A DNA stretch of 64,000 nt from the NCBI RefSeq assembly GCF_036370855.1, contig NC_088117.1, forward strand, positions 2,976,001 to 3,040,000, read 5' to 3'. Shown here piece after piece: positions 1-12,631 of the stretch. The translations under genes and the position numbers were made by a program. The notes beneath the pieces are model-generated. The model was not told the DNA's origin and ran no database searches. It was given only the letters and a program-made list of their open reading frames with translations. The first letter of the stretch is position 1; each line of letters begins with the position of its first letter. Source of the stretch: Dromaius novaehollandiae (Eukaryota; Chordata; Aves; Casuariiformes; Dromaiidae).

Positions 1-105
1 CACTGCTTGCAGTCCAGGCTTCTGACTTTTTCGATGTTTATTTGGGACCCACTTAACAATCAGATTTCCACTCTCTGAACAGTAACCCTGCTTAGGAGGA
101 GCTAT
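1..105 (-). CDS. C9orf43: Candidate further exon of C9orf43-like gene (partial, runs off window)
   Basis: Read on the minus strand, an acceptor-like stretch ending CCTGAG at 106 is followed by 35 open codons to the window edge, starting IAPPKQGYCSESG and containing IVKWVPNKHRK. The preceding recognised exon (2300-2399) ends in phase 0, and only this acceptor choice, not the one four bases further in, stays open. I cannot confirm homology from memory, other exons could lie between 105 and 2300, and the acceptor is weak (GAG rather than CAG). Treat it as a candidate only. Confidence 0.35.
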   Translation of the reverse strand, partial: MAPPKQGYCSESGNLIVKWVPNKHRKSQKPGLQAV

Positions 106-924
106 CTCAGGAAAATGAAACACTCGAAGCTAGAATACAGACATGGTACAATTAGACACTTTTAGAGGTATCCTTTTTTGAGTGAATTCTGAGCCTGCAG
201 TGTTGATACAGATTACTGTGTTTTGATAAATGTTAAGCATTATGCCACTGCTGATTTATTTTAATGCAACAAAAATGATGTATTAACCCGGTTATTAAAA
301 TTTTCAGTGACACTTCTCATAAAAGTTAGGTTGTTAATACAGCAAAAGATCTGTTGGGAATTACGATTTTTGCCTTAGTATGGTCACATGGACTAAGTTA
401 AAACAGCTTTAAAAGTTTCTGCCTGTCACCTGAGCTGAATTGCATGCACAGTCTGAAGCTATGTTTGCATGAGATAGTTGAGCTGTTCCATCAACTTGCC
501 GACAACATACACCCAGGCTCTGCTCCCTGGTGCTTCACCAGGGTCCGGCACTATCCAACTTCTTCATGAGCCGCTTCAGCTCACTAATCCAGCAGAAAAG
601 TAACTGCTTTTTGCATTGGCATAGCAAACTGACACGGCCGGGGTGCGTGGCGAGGAGAAAAAGATCAAACACTAGAAACAGCACAATGGAAGGGGCTGAG
701 CTACCCTTTTTGTTGGTAGAGATCTGCTCCAACATCTGGTGAAACCCTACTTCTAGTCTGCACAACTGGAAAGTAAAATGCATTATGTTCTCCTGCATTT
801 TCATGTTGAGATTAAGCTAATCTAATTGCAGCCTGCTGCTGACAGGGCAGCCCTCTTCTGTCTCACCCCAGCCATACGCTCCTGACTGCTCCCTCGTGTC
901 TCCTCTCATGCTTGCGCATAATAA

Positions 925-1480
925 CATTAGAGCGGACGTACTGGGTCAAACAAAGGTCTGCGTAGCTCAGTATCCTGTTTCTGACAGTGGTCAAAAGGTG
1001 ATGCCTAGAGAAGAACATAAGAATAGAACAAGCAGACGAAACGTTTTCCCAGGATAGTTGCCCACCCCCCAGCAATTTTCAATTCAAGGACTTCCTGAGC
1101 CAGAATTGGTCTCCAGGTATTTAGTAACCCTCAGTGGATTTCTCTCTCATAAACTTGTCCTGTCTCCCCTTAAAACTTGAACCCTTTTATTATGTATGGC
1201 ATCTTGTGGCAAAGAGTTCCAGAGCTAAACTATACACTGTGTGAACATCCTTTTGTTTGTTCTGGACTCACCAGCTCCTATCATCATTTGACCCCTTAAT
1301 TCTTGAATTTGAAGAGACAGTGAACAATTTAGCCTCCATCTACATTTTCCATGCTATGCCTGATTTTTACAAACCTTTGTTATATCCAGCCTCCATCAGC
1401 TCTTTTGCAGGCCACAGAGTTCTAGGATGCTAAGTTTTTTCCTTTATAGAAGTTATTCCAGACTGGGCAAATGTCACAGC
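925..1480. repeat. Old degraded CR1-like LINE 3'-end fragment
   Basis: The stretch carries the worn landmarks of a repeat tail common in turtles, crocodilians and birds: TACTGGGTCAAACAAAGGTC near 939, CAGTATCCTGT and GACAGTGG near 968-990, AAGAGTTCCAGAG near 1211, a 'GTGTGAACATCCTTTTGTTTGTTCTGGA' like segment near 1240-1265, TTTGACCCCTTA near 1288, and a pyrimidine-rich tail. Many substitutions imply an old insertion. No coding part of the LINE is visible. Exact ends and orientation are uncertain. Confidence 0.6.
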
Positions 1481-2299
1481 AGGGTACAACTACATGCTTC
1501 CTCTATAGGCTTGGAATTTCAATCCATAGCGACTCTGTTATTCCTTGCTGTGGTTACCTATCAGTCTGGTTTGACTCTAAGCCTTCTATATCACAGAGCA
1601 CTTTCCACCACAGCAGGGCCTATTTTACTTTACTGCACATCTTGTAGCCATAGAAGGAGTTGGATCAGTGCATAGATCTGACTGAAAACAAATGATTTTT
1701 TGGAAGATTACTTTTCAGTTGGATCAGCTCAACCTAGTCACATACTCCTAGAGCTAGCAGTAGTTCCTAGAGCAAGTAGTAGAAGCCCATGGCCAGCAGT
1801 AAGCTCTTTCAGAGGAGGGAGGATTAAGATCTGCTTAAATTGGTCAGGAAACCACATCTAAAGAATGAAGGTACATGTTACAGCCAAGCAGGTCTGACAG
1901 CTTACTGCCATTGAAAGTCATCCCATTTTGGTAGTGGCACACCATTAGTTCAGCCTTAATATGGCCCCTTTAAGCCACCTCTGTGGTTTCATTTGCATTC
2001 TGAATAATTAGCTGAGCATACCCAGTCATTGCTGATATAGTTTCATGACTGCTCCAATCTCTGCAGTAGTCAGAAAGACACCGAATGATCTAGCGTTATT
2101 CAATACAAATCGTTGAATATCAGATGCTCTGACAGATATTATTTTTCTTGGTTATGCTTCTGAATGAGTCTAAGTGCTCCATACAAAGGCATCAATGCTT
2201 GATTTCTAGAAATTTAAGGATGTGCTACAAATTTCAGTAAACAAACAGACACACATTTAACCACTCTGACCTGTCTCCCCCAAAGCTGAAAACACTCAC

Positions 2300-5239
2300 T
2301 TTTCCAGTGTTATTCAAGACCATGAAGCTCATCTGTCTAGGTGAGATAACGTTTAACCCTGCTGCAGAGTTCAAGCCTGGGAAAATAGGTCTTTCTGAAC
2401 TGGAATACAAATAGAAATGAGATTCATGGTGAGACAAATGCAAATACGCAGCATGAAAAGCAAATCAGAGGTTACCCTACAGGTTTCCTTTCAAAGCACT
2501 TTCCAAAGAGAATTAACAAAGCCAGCATTAATGGAACAGCTGGTCCATGCAGCTGAAATACCTCCTTAATTCTGTCTGTGTACAAATAATTTATGCTCAT
2601 ATCATTCCCATGTCAGATGGGAAAATCATCTCAATCAGTAGAATTTTAGCCCGATGATTTTTTTTATAATCAGAACCACTGAATCAGTTTATAGTAAAAG
2701 GGACCCTAGGAAACAGTTTTGATTTTGACACTGTGATGGCTAGAGTGGTTTAAGCTTTGAGGATGAAACAGTTAGACTGGAAAGCCTTAGTCAGAGACGC
2801 TCTAACCTTAGAAGACCTGAGTTCGGAAGAGGAGTGTGTGAGTGACATCTATTTGCCAATGCATTCCACTGGGAACTGGGCTCCTCTTTGTTTCTAGGCT
2901 ATTTATATTAGGGAAAGGAAAGCAGGAATGTTTTGAGATATTAGAGCTAAGTTTCAGGACAGAAGCATAAAGAATAAAAGCTCATTTTCTTTAAAAAGAG
3001 GATACCATCACACATTTAAAATTCATCCTTCTTCTATAATGAAAAAGAAAAGAACACAGACCAGCAAGGGCCCGTCTATGACAAATTTCAACTAGTAAAA
3101 ACAAATACTGTAATAACATCCCACACCATGGGAAGCCACTCAGATCTGAGCTATGTAGCTATGTGCCTGCCTTCAGCTTTGTGAGCATTTCATCCCTTCC
3201 ATTTTGTTAAGAACGGTGAGCTAATAGGACACGCACCTGCCTGGCCTGGAGCTCTTTACTATCCCCTCTGACTCATGCTCTGTGATAACTTACTCTGTGA
3301 ATAGCTCCACAGCAGTTTAGGGTGGATGCAGTTAGCACTAACGAGGGGGAAGAGGTGTGAATTGACTCACAGGCCTAGAGGGGTTATGAACATATTCAGC
3401 TATTTGCAGGTTCAAGGCCTAATGACCAGATTCTACACTGCTGTATGCCCAAATTTAATTAGGACTTGTGTTTCTTCAAGAATTTTATCTTAATATGCCT
3501 TCAGTACTGACAGAGACCATATATGTACTCCACAGTGACTATTTATACAGGAATAACCTGTACTTCAAATTTGTTATTTATTTGGTCTTAATGATACAGA
3601 AGCATCATTTTCAAGGAAATAAACTTAAGTAAGACTCAAAAGCATTACTGCTAACAGTGTGTTCTACACAGTACAAACAACATTTTGTAAGCTCTGTGTC
3701 CACTACAGCTGAACCTAATATTTTGTGAGCTCTGAGAAAAACAAGCAGGCTATCATCCTCTTGCCCACCCTTACTGCAGGATTAAAACTCACAGATAGAC
3801 ATTCAGAGCAATTCACCTGACAGTACTATCTTCATCTGAACTTTCTTGAAGCACAGGATTTAGAAGAGAGGGTGCAGCAGAGATGGAGAAAGTTCTGTGA
3901 CACTTGGAACATCTGACAAATCTTCTCAAAGACTGGCTGGGGGGCATGTTTACTATTTTCAGTGTTGGAAATTCATCTAAACAAAATAAAGCAAATGCAA
4001 GGGGAACATCAAGGCTCTGATAATTAAGAACTGTGGAGTGTTTAATAACTATCTACTGCCACTGAAGATGACAGCTCCATTGGTGTATTAACCCCATTGA
4101 ATAGTAGACAGAATTTCCAGCTAAGGAAACAATAATTCACCTTATAGCAACTGTGATTCTTAGAGAACTTCTGTATGTGCAGATCACATTTGTAGGGCTC
4201 AAGTGTCAAAAATGCAAGAAATCACTACCTTCCACACCACAGCATTTGCTGAGCCTTGCATGAGCCCTGCAAACCCTCAACTCTTCATTCTAAGGGCATG
4301 AAGGTTAGGGCAACATCAACCACCAGTCAACTCCTTTGCTGCTCAGAGTCCCCATTATAGGGCTCTGTGAAGCCACAGGAGAGAAGGGCACGTTGTCAGA
4401 CCACTGTGTACAGCATATCTTGAGGAATTATAGTAACATAACAACTTTCTTCTTAATTACTGTCCATAGCAACCCAAAGATGACAGCAAGATTTGTCAAA
4501 TACTGATGAATCGCTTGGTTAAACAGGAGATCAGACCTACAGGCAAACACTAGGAAGTAGTCATCAATGAGTCTACACAGCAAGCTCCAAGCAGCTGATA
4601 TGCAAAACCTCACTTACAAAGATTTTCCTGAAGCGTGCTGCTGAGCTCTTCAGGTGGAATGAAATCTATTAGTGAGTGAGGTCTTACGGACACATACTTA
4701 AGGAAAAATGCGTGTTGGAGTTTGAGCACCTAAATTTTACAAGAAGCCGTTGAAACAAGCTGCCAAGGAAAGTAATAGATTCTGTCTTTCTTGATATCAG
4801 CCACTCAAGGTTAGTTACCTCAGGGAAGAGACGCTTTATTTGAACAAGCTATTGAGATGAATACTGAAGGGCATGAATACAATATACAGGTCAGACTAGG
4901 CAATCTTCCAGCTTTAAAAATCTAAAAGTCTATAAACAGTCTTCAACCTCACTAGCTACCTAATGTGAAAACTGAAAATTGCCTTGACTTCACTAGGATT
5001 TCAAGTTAGTTATCTCAAATGTAAGAATGTTTTTTTCCCTTCTTTTGTGAAAATAAGAATTTAACCAAAACTTTACCTTCACTTTCCAAAAACATTCTAG
5101 AAACTGAGTCAGAATTTCTTAAACGGATCCGAGGATGTCCCTCTTCAATCCTCCTCAGTGTATCCCAGCACTGTGGATGCTGACAGATAACCTTATCACA
5201 AATAGTTTCATCCCACTGGCTTACATCTGCAGTCATCAT
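2300..5239 (-). CDS. C9orf43: C9orf43-like protein, 5' part of the coding region
   Basis: Three minus-strand exons join in phase: 5077-5239 (the exon itself starts at 5299 after a TTTTGCAG acceptor), 3817-3976 and 2300-2399, giving 141 codons; the rest lies to the left or outside the window. The N-terminus has [19 protein letters not shown] followed by [10 protein letters not shown], the hallmark opening of the uncharacterised vertebrate C9orf43 family. Exon 2 opens with [13 protein letters not shown], similar to the human continuation, and holds a CxxC pair (RCSKCHRTF). Exon 3 encodes [14 protein letters not shown] and [16 protein letters not shown]. Donors and acceptors are GT-AG. In mammals this gene is the head-to-head neighbour of POLE3, as here. 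Its function is unknown; Cys/His spacing (C-x4-C-x-H-x2-C) in exon 1 could bind metal, which is inference. The first ATG of two adjacent ones (5239) was taken as start. Confidence 0.8.
4740..4935 (+). repeat. CR1-like LINE 3'-end remnant inside C9orf43 intron
   Basis: The end of this stretch, GGTCAGACTAGGCAATCTTC followed by TTTAAAAATCTAAAAGTCTAT, is a worn copy of the typical reptile/bird CR1-type 3' end (GGTCAGACTAGATGATC ... AAATCTATGAATCTATG). Upstream text (GAAGAGACGC, TTGAGATGAATACTGAAGGG) fits the same tail loosely. It lies in the intron between the first and second recognised C9orf43 exons. Confidence 0.55.
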
Positions 5240-5299
5240 TTTTGCAGCCACTCCAGTACGAAGGCAGAGCAGCAAGATGGTATCATCTGTTCGAATACC

Positions 5300-6690
5300 C
5301 TGCAAAACAGAAAATTAGTGCATATTAATTCAGCAGAAGAAAACAAACTTGAAGATGTATACAGTATAAAAATAAAGTTAAAAATAACAAAATTGCAGGA
5401 GGGATCAGATCACAGGGTGTCCTCAGGCACATCTACCCTAAGTCATGACAAGCTGGCATTGTACCCTGTAGATCGAGAGCTTTTATATCGTAATACCTTT
5501 CTAGTCTCATCTAGCTGTAACCTGTAAAACATGTAACATGTAAAATGTGATCTGCAGTAGTGAAGCTCACTACTGCAAGTTATGTTTTACACTGGTACAA
5601 TAATTTCTATTTGTGGCTTTGGCATAATTACAGTGACACAAAAGGAGTGCTTTGGTTACCCTAGCCTGCATGGAAAAGCAAAAAAGTATGAGACAATATT
5701 TCCATTAAATGCCTCAAAGAAAACACAAGTTAATTACTTTAATAGATACAGCTTCAACCCTCTAGATATTGTAATTAAAAACAAGCACACCTTTTTACAT
5801 CAATTATTTCACTGCGGATCAAAGCATCCAAGAAAGAAGAGAGTCCATCACATCAGAAAGATATACACCTCCTCACGACGAGAGGTGTCTAGAACAGGCT
5901 CATGAGAGCAGGGGCTTTGGGCTGTACCTCTGGCCTTGGGCCAGCACCATTTCTGATGCTACTCCAGTCCACCCCCTTCACCAGAAAACAACATAACCTC
6001 GCTTTCTTCTCAAATTAGAAGAGGTGTGTACAAAAGACAACCTTGCCCTCTGGCAAAATAAAAAACAAAACAAGCTACAATGGCTTCTAATGACTCTAAG
6101 AGCAGTGAGTTGACTGCCAGCTCAGAGCCAACATTAATACCATCTATTACGCTTACAAATGGACCGGTTACAATCTGTCATTACTTTCATTAGAAACTAA
6201 TCCAACACCTACTACAGCATCTTGTCTCTGCACGCCCCTAAATGTCCATACGGTTAACAGTAGAATACATTAAAATGTGCTAAAAATGAGACTCAAGAGA
6301 CATGATTTGTACATACAGGCGATAGCTTTTATTAATCCAGCCAGTATAACTGGAAACGCAATCACATTCTCAGGCACACAAGCCTTTCTTCAGGTGTGAC
6401 CCTTCCATACTCAAAACACTGTGTAATATTCCCGAAATACCATCAGGTCCAAAACAAGCTCTAACCTCTATGTATAACCCTGTCTCACAAATATCCACAA
6501 ACTACTGCTGGAAAATGTACGCTTTGTATGGAGGAAAGAGGTACTGACAGTTAACACTCCCAAATTCAAAAGTCACCTCTGGCGCTGTGCCAGATTAATC
6601 TACTGCCTTCTATTGCCCTGCATTTACTTAAATTACTTTATCATGCTATCGAAAGGCATAAAAACTTATGAAATGAACTGAAGAGAAGTT
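5300..6690. other. Gene-free stretch between C9orf43 coding start and POLE3 CpG island
   Basis: AT-rich, with no open frame that resembles a known protein. It should hold the intron between the C9orf43 5' UTR exon(s), expected in the CpG island to the right, and the exon starting at 5299. The only pattern seen is a possible transposon remnant at 6320-6410. Confidence 0.5.
6320..6410. repeat. Possible short interspersed element remnant
   Basis: The text GCTTTTATTAATCCAGCCAG ... ACTGG ... CAGGCACACAAGCC ... CTTCTTCAGGTGTG resembles a widespread vertebrate repeat whose copies read TTTTATTAGACCAAC ... GGCACAAG ... CTTCTTCAGG. I recognise the pattern but not the family name with certainty. Several mismatches mean an old copy. 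Confidence 0.35.
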
Positions 6691-7066
6691 GAGGCTCGGC
6701 GTTACACACACAGGGCTGGGGAGCAGCGATGCCTTAGCTGCGGGCCCCCGTGCAGGCTCAGCACAGCCTCACGCCCAAAGGCCCAGGCTGGCCAGGAGGC
6801 CCCATGCCACGGGCACACTCCAGGGCCAGCGAAGCAGTTTCTCACCCCGAGACTCGCTGCTGGCGCCCAGCAAGGCGAAGGCCCGCGGGTGAGCCGTGGC
6901 TGGGCAAGGTGGTGGCCGCATGGGCGCTGCAAGAGGCCAGAAGCTGTCAGGTGGGTCGTGCATCTGCCCCATGGCTCCCGCCAACCGCCTCTGCCTCCCC
7001 CCAGGCTCTCACCCCCTACCCCCTCACCCCCCCTCCAAGCTCCCCCCACCCCTACACCCCCCCAGG

Positions 7067-7365
7067 CTCCCAAGAACTGCCCATCCCCTGCCCTAGAGTC
7101 TCACAAACTGCCCCTGCTGCCTCACCTCAGGGGCTCACTAACTGCCCCCGCCCCCCCCAGCTCCCCACAACTGCCCCTTGCATCCCCCCACCAGGGCTCC
7201 CAGAAACTGCCCCTTCCCCCCACTCTGGAGCCCCATGAACTGCCCCTATCTTCTCCCTCCCCCCCAGGCTCCCACAAACTGCCCCTACCCCCCCCAACCA
7301 GGGCTCCCACAAACTGCCCCCGCCCCCCCCCCCCCCCTTTTCAGGCTACCACGAACTGCCCCGCC
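7067..7365 (+). repeat. C-rich minisatellite upstream of POLE3
   Basis: About nine irregular units of roughly 24-40 bp share the core CTCCCACAAACTGCCCC, separated by C-runs of variable length, including a 13-C run near 7325. The plus strand is strongly C-rich, so the minus strand could form G-quadruplexes. It lies immediately left of the GC-box cluster of the POLE3 promoter. Confidence 0.85.
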
Positions 7366-7369
7366 CTTA

Positions 7370-7775
7370 CTCCCGCCATCCGCCCCTGCAGGCACCCGCC
7401 CCGCCCTGCCGCCCTAGCCCCGCCCACGGCGCTCCTAGCCCCGCCCACGACACCCAGCCCCGCCCACTGGGCTCCTGGCCCCGCCCCTGTGCGTACCCCT
7501 CTCCGCCCCCTCCCGCCCCGCCGGCCTCCGGCCCCGCCCCCCGGCGCCGGCCCCGCCTCGCCCGCGCCGCGTGCCCCGTGCCCGCCGCCAGGCTCCCGCC
7601 CCGGGCCCAGCGCGCTGCCGGGCCTCGGCCGCCGCCCGCAGCTGCCCCCGCCTCCTCGGTAGCGGGCGGGCGCCGCTTACCGGGCAACGGCCGCGCTCGG
7701 GGCGCGCGGCGGCCGCGGGGCAGGCCGGGAAGGGGCGCGCTGCACGCTGGGAGGGTCAGAGGTGAGAGGGCAGCG
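7370..7775 (+). promoter_or_regulatory. POLE3: CpG-island promoter of POLE3 with GC boxes and non-coding exon 1
   Basis: At least seven CCCCGCCC boxes (Sp1/KLF type) lie between about 7385 and 7560, several as CCCCGCCCAC at near-regular spacing, in a TATA-less GC-rich island that spans about 6.7-8.2 kb. A donor GAG|GTGAGA at 7761/7762 and an acceptor CCTTGCAG ending at 7890 frame a short intron, so a non-coding first exon ends at 7761. The transcription start is not directly visible. C9orf43 on the opposite strand probably starts in the same island, as in mammals. Confidence 0.65.
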
Positions 7776-7900
7776 GCTGGGCGCGCGGGGCGGGGTGGCG
7801 GCGGCCGGCACGCGGCGAGGTACTGCGGGGGCCGGGTCCCCCCTCCCCCCCCCCCGGCCCCGGCGAGTGACGCCGCCGTTTGCCTTGCAGGCGGCGCACG

Positions 7901-10342
7901 ATGGCGGAGAGACCCGAGGACCTGAACCTGCCCAACGCCGTCATCACCCGCATCATCAAGGAGGCGGTGGGCGCCGCGGCGCGGGCCGGGGAGGCGGCGG
8001 GGCCCCGGCGAGCGAGGGCGAGGGGGCGGGTGCTGACGGGCAGACTGCCCCGCAGCGGTTCCTCTATTCCACGTCTTTGCCGCCATCTCGAGTGCCCAAA
8101 ACGTGCCCAAGCGCCGGGAATAGCCTGTGCGAGGAGAGCGGTGGGGGCGGCCGCACGTGCTGCCACGCGCGTTGTGCGAGGAAACCTGTGGGGAAAAGAT
8201 CTGCCCCCGGCCCAGCTTTCCTGGTGTCAGGAGTAACGGTCCAGGCTCGGAAATCCTACGGTAATGTTCGGAGGCAGGAGTGATGAGGCAGTGAGAACAA
8301 CGCCCCTTCAGTGCAATTTCTTGCCTATATCGAAGACTGGAGTAAGTCCTTGTAACTAAGTTAACGATGTGGTCTTAAGCCATGAGGCATCAGTGAATGA
8401 TTTCAGATATTGCTGGATGATTGTTCTGTATCAAGAATTTGATGCTGATCAGATGAATCATCGCCGCGATGCTGGACAGACCCACTGCTGATGCAGAACT
8501 TAACTTTCCTTCCATGTAGCTTAGAGAACACAATAAGATCATCCTTAAGTTTCAGCTAGCATCAAACTTTCTGTAATAGCATCTGAGATAAACAGTTTCT
8601 AGTCATGCTGAGCTCTCTGAAAGCTTTAGCTGAGCTGACACGTGAATTATGCAAGTCTCGAGTCATTTATAGCAGCTACTGACAAAACTTGAATTTGCTT
8701 TTCAGCTTCCTGATGGAGTGAATATTTCTAAAGAAGCTCGGAGCGCAATATCTCGAGCGGCAAGTGTGTTTGTGCTCTATGCGACATCATGGTAAGACAT
8801 GGTTGATCAGATCACCAGTGCAGTTGATTTATAACTAGCCTCTCTGCTGGCTCTCCTGAAGATGATTTTTTCAGTGCTCCAGTGAAATATTGACTGTTTA
8901 TTTAAGTAAAATCCTCAGCAAAGCCCAGTCCATCAAATTGCAGCAGTCAGAGTTGGTCCACCCTATACAAACGGAGGAAAGACAGCTATGACTGTGTAGA
9001 TAAAGATGTCTGCCTACCCTGTGAGGAGTAAGAGCAGCTCCCACACTGTCTTGTGGCTTTGGAGCATGGCTATGTGGTATTTCCAGGCAAATGCGAAAGC
9101 CCTTTGCTCGCTTTCCAAGCTCACCACATAGCAGCATTAGCACACGCCTGAGACAACCTTAGTCTGCCTTGGAGCTGATCCCAGAGGATACAGTAACCTC
9201 TTTTGGGTGGCTGGGAATATGCTCAGAATATGCTGTGCAGACGGTCACTTCTCTGGTATTCAGTACTGACCCAGATTATGGAATTATCTTATAGCTAATG
9301 ATCAAACTTCTCTCCTTCCCCTGGTTACTTGTAGGAGAGGTCCATACAAACAGAAAACTATCAATGTGGGGAAGCAATGCAATTAGATGAAAACATGAAC
9401 AGCCAATATAAGCAAGAAAATATCTTTATTATAGTAAGTCAGCTATAGTATGTGATATAAACAACTAAATATTTAGGAGATCACTTTTGGGGGGGGGAAG
9501 TTGTTTGTGACCTTAAGAAGCAAGAATAAATTGATAGTTATCAATTATCTCTGTTCTTTTTTTTTGACTAGTGCAAATAACTTTGCAATGAAGGGGAAGA
9601 GGAAAACGCTGAATGCTGGTGATGTTCTCTCTGCCATGGAGGAAATGGAGTTTCAGCGATTTGTAGCCCCTTTAAAAGAATCACTGGAAGGTACTAGTCT
9701 CAGTTCATGTCGAAGGAGTCTAGGTAGCACCAAGTCCTATTTTCCTGGAAGGTTCGACAAGCAACACTTATTTCCCTGTCTTGTTTCTCTTTTCTTTGCC
9801 CAGCATCCTACACTGCAGTTTGCCTGGGGAATAAATAGTGTGCACCTTAACAGGACTGGGATAACATTATTTCACAACTGATGAGGATTGGAAAAGTCTC
9901 ATCTGATATCACTCCCCTATTATGTTTGTCTAAGGAAAGCCCTAGGTGCTGCCTGTAAATGTGACTCCTGCGTCCTTTTCAGCATATTTCTGCTGAACAG
10001 CACTTAACCTGATTTCCTATGGAGCTGGTCAGCACAGCTCAAATAATAGGGTGAGTTGGTGCTATGAGTTCACTGCTCCTGTTGTAACCCTGGAGAGCAA
10101 GTGGGCGTTGGACTTCAGCTGCTCTACTATTCCTACAGCGGACAGGCTGACTTGCACGTTTTCAGTGTTCTCTTTCTTTAGTTTACAGGCGTGAACAGAA
10201 AGGAAAGAAAGAAGCAAGAAAAGATAAAGACAAGAAGGCAGACTCAGAAGAGCAAGATAAGAGCCGAGAGGAAGAGAATGATGACGATGATGAAAGAATG
10301 GAGGAAGAAGAGCCAAATGAGGAGGAAGAGGTGGACAATTGA
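7901..10342 (+). CDS. POLE3: DNA polymerase epsilon subunit 3 (histone-fold protein, CHRAC17)
   Basis: Four coding exons, 7901-7966, 8706-8791, 9572-9690 and 10182-10342, join in phase to a 143-residue protein (human 147). The protein starts [20 protein letters not shown] and continues through the histone fold (about residues 8-85: [46 protein letters not shown]) into a Lys-rich stretch ([16 protein letters not shown]) and an acidic tail ending [12 protein letters not shown]3 pairs with POLE4 as an H2A/H2B-like dimer that binds the polymerase epsilon holoenzyme and handles H3-H4 on new DNA; the same subunit serves in CHRAC with ACF1-SNF2H. It acts in the nucleus. The start is fixed by family alignment; a splice acceptor lies ten bases upstream. 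Identity is near certain. Confidence 0.97.
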
Positions 10343-12600
10343 GCGTTCTGATGAGACGTGTGCAGGAGTTGGGCTCTATTCATAGGGATATAAATGCTGT
10401 AAATCAGTCTTTCTGTGTCCCCTCTTGGTTTCCAGTAGAGCTTTGTACTCTTCCTCTGGGGCCCATGTCTTTTTGGCTTTAGCTTGTATATAAAGGACTT
10501 TTACTACAGCTTTTCTAGTGGAAGGACCACCTCCTCCCTGTGCACAGGGAACTTGGCACTCTCTCCAGATTCTGACCAAACAGTAATGACTGGGTAAAAA
10601 GACTGCTTTTTATGCTGGGTTGACTCTGAAATACAGGAAAAAGAAATGTCAGATTCTCAGTAGGGAAACTGGTCAGGAGAACATGAGGGAACTGTTGAAT
10701 GAGCTTGTTAAACCAAGTCAGTGGCCGAATTGAATAGGTTGTAACTTTGGGGTTTAGAAACTACATGATGATGTTAAGAGAGACACCTTCACATCTCAGA
10801 AGCTGAATGTTTAAGGGTTTTATCTAAGTGACTTCATTTTCCCTTCATTTTCTTGTATTCTGGCTGTGCCTTCTCTTTCTGCGGTGACACTGATAATGTG
10901 TTTTACAACTGTACCAGTTGTATGCAGTGATACAGTGCAACTGTACAAGGACCAGTGGTCCACTGAACTGACTTTCTGCCCAGAATCAATCCAAACGAAA
11001 AGAACTTCACTGCAATTATAATGTAAACTAAATACCGAAAGTGCTTGTTTTATGTTTTTTAAAGCCCCTGGGAGACCAAGAGCCATTTTATTAAAAATCT
11101 GAAGCAAAACTAAGAGCTAAGATGTGTTATGTATCAGCAATGATGCAATATTGTATCAAGTGGTACATTTGTTGCAGGTCAGCAGCAGGCGCTGGTGGAT
11201 CTGGTGGTCTCACCACCTTTCGAGCTGCAGCTCCTTCTGCACACAGGTTGGTGACTGCAGCAAGTTTACATGTGGTATTAGAATAGATTGGTTGGGGGTT
11301 TTTGTGGGTTTTATTTTTTTCAAATTGGAATGGGCTAACTACATGGAACAAAGGTCCTCCTTTAGCCTTTTTAGTACAAGCTATCCAGAGCTATTCAAAA
11401 GATGCAGTCTACCTCCCAGTGTGATGGGCTCTAGGAGTGCAGTGAGGACAGGATAATTCCTACCTAGGAAGGCCGTTTTCCAGCCTGTGGTTTTTAAATG
11501 CCTCCTCCAAGAAAGATGAGTCAGCTGATGAATGGGTTCAAGCAAGCTGGCTGTATTTCTAGCATTCCTATAGTTTTGTTCTTTCATACTTGAATTCTTA
11601 GTTTTGATACCTTTCCTTTCTCTTCTGTGAGAAAGTATCTATTCCAATAAGCCCCTTTTAGGGAAAAAAAAAAAAGTTTTATCATTTGACTGCTCATTTA
11701 AAGGCTAATAAACCTAATAACTGGAGTTAAATGAGCTCTGCTGAAGGAAACCTGAGGAAAATTTTAGGTACATTTAAATAAACTCAACCATTTGCTGATG
11801 CGCAGTTTAAAAGTGAGCACTTGTGTGGAGTGGGTACATCCTTTTCACTGTTTCTCCTGAGAAACTGCTGCAAAGCTTCCCACAAGAGCTACCCTGCCTG
11901 TACATTTTCATGGCATGATGTTTTTCTGTCATGCGGAAGCCCAGTTCAGGAAAAGAACTGGATCGAAAGAGACTTTCTGCCATCTAGCTTCTGCTGCCAC
12001 ACAGTCAGTAACAGCAGAAAAGACTGAAGTGTTGACAGTGTCTCCCCAAGGTCTCTAAGTACAAAAAAGGCCTTCTTTCTCTGTTTTTTTTTTTTCATCC
12101 TCTTATAGTATGTATCTGGGGTGTATCTTCTGGAAGGGAGCACTGTTAAAATAAAAGCCAGATTCTTCACAGAAATGGAGTCAGTTATTTCCATCTCTTT
12201 AAAAAAAAAAGCTGCTTACCATTGCATAAGTGCACATCTGAGCACGTAGCAAAGGCTAAAGCAAAGTCGGTATAAAATTAGTTACGGAGCAGATAGCGGA
12301 GAAGGACGCTGGTGTCTGCCCAGGGTACTGCAATCTGTCTGGCGTCTGTGCGAAAGGAGCAAGGGAAGTGCTGAGACTAAATTACTGGAAGATTTCCCGT
12401 TATCGAGGAAGTGAGTTCTGGCAGTGCTGTCGTGGGGCTGCATCGCTGGCAGAAGCAGCTGTGGCCTTCGAGTCACCCTCGCGCCCCGTAGGACACGCTG
12501 GGCTGGGGGAGGCGGATGGGAGAGAGGCCAGGAGAAGGACGCGACCGCATGGGAGCAGCGGAACGCTCCCTGCAGGGGCCTTCAGCAGTGTCTCCCGGGA
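10343..12600 (+). other. POLE3 3' UTR and intergenic region before ALAD
   Basis: No further coding signal is seen. Candidate poly(A) hexamers AATAAA on the plus strand are at 11707-11712, 11777-11782 and 12150-12155; which one POLE3 uses cannot be told from sequence. The stretch from about 12.3 kb becomes GC-rich and leads into the ALAD promoter region. Small open frames here have no recognisable relatives. Confidence 0.5.
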
Positions 12601-12631
12601 TCTGATGAAGGGGAGTCAAATGTGTGCCCCA

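Noticed and set aside
535-804. 89-codon minus-strand open frame left of the recognised C9orf43 exons
   Set aside because: No similarity I can recall to C9orf43 or any family, hydrophobic composition unlike the neighbours, and no convincing flanking splice sites.
5582-5905. 107-codon plus-strand open frame
   Set aside because: AT-rich, no recognisable domain, no splice or promoter context; likely chance.
6889-7662. 257-codon Pro-rich open frame on the plus strand
   Set aside because: Product of the C-rich minisatellite and GC boxes of the POLE3 promoter; no family similarity.
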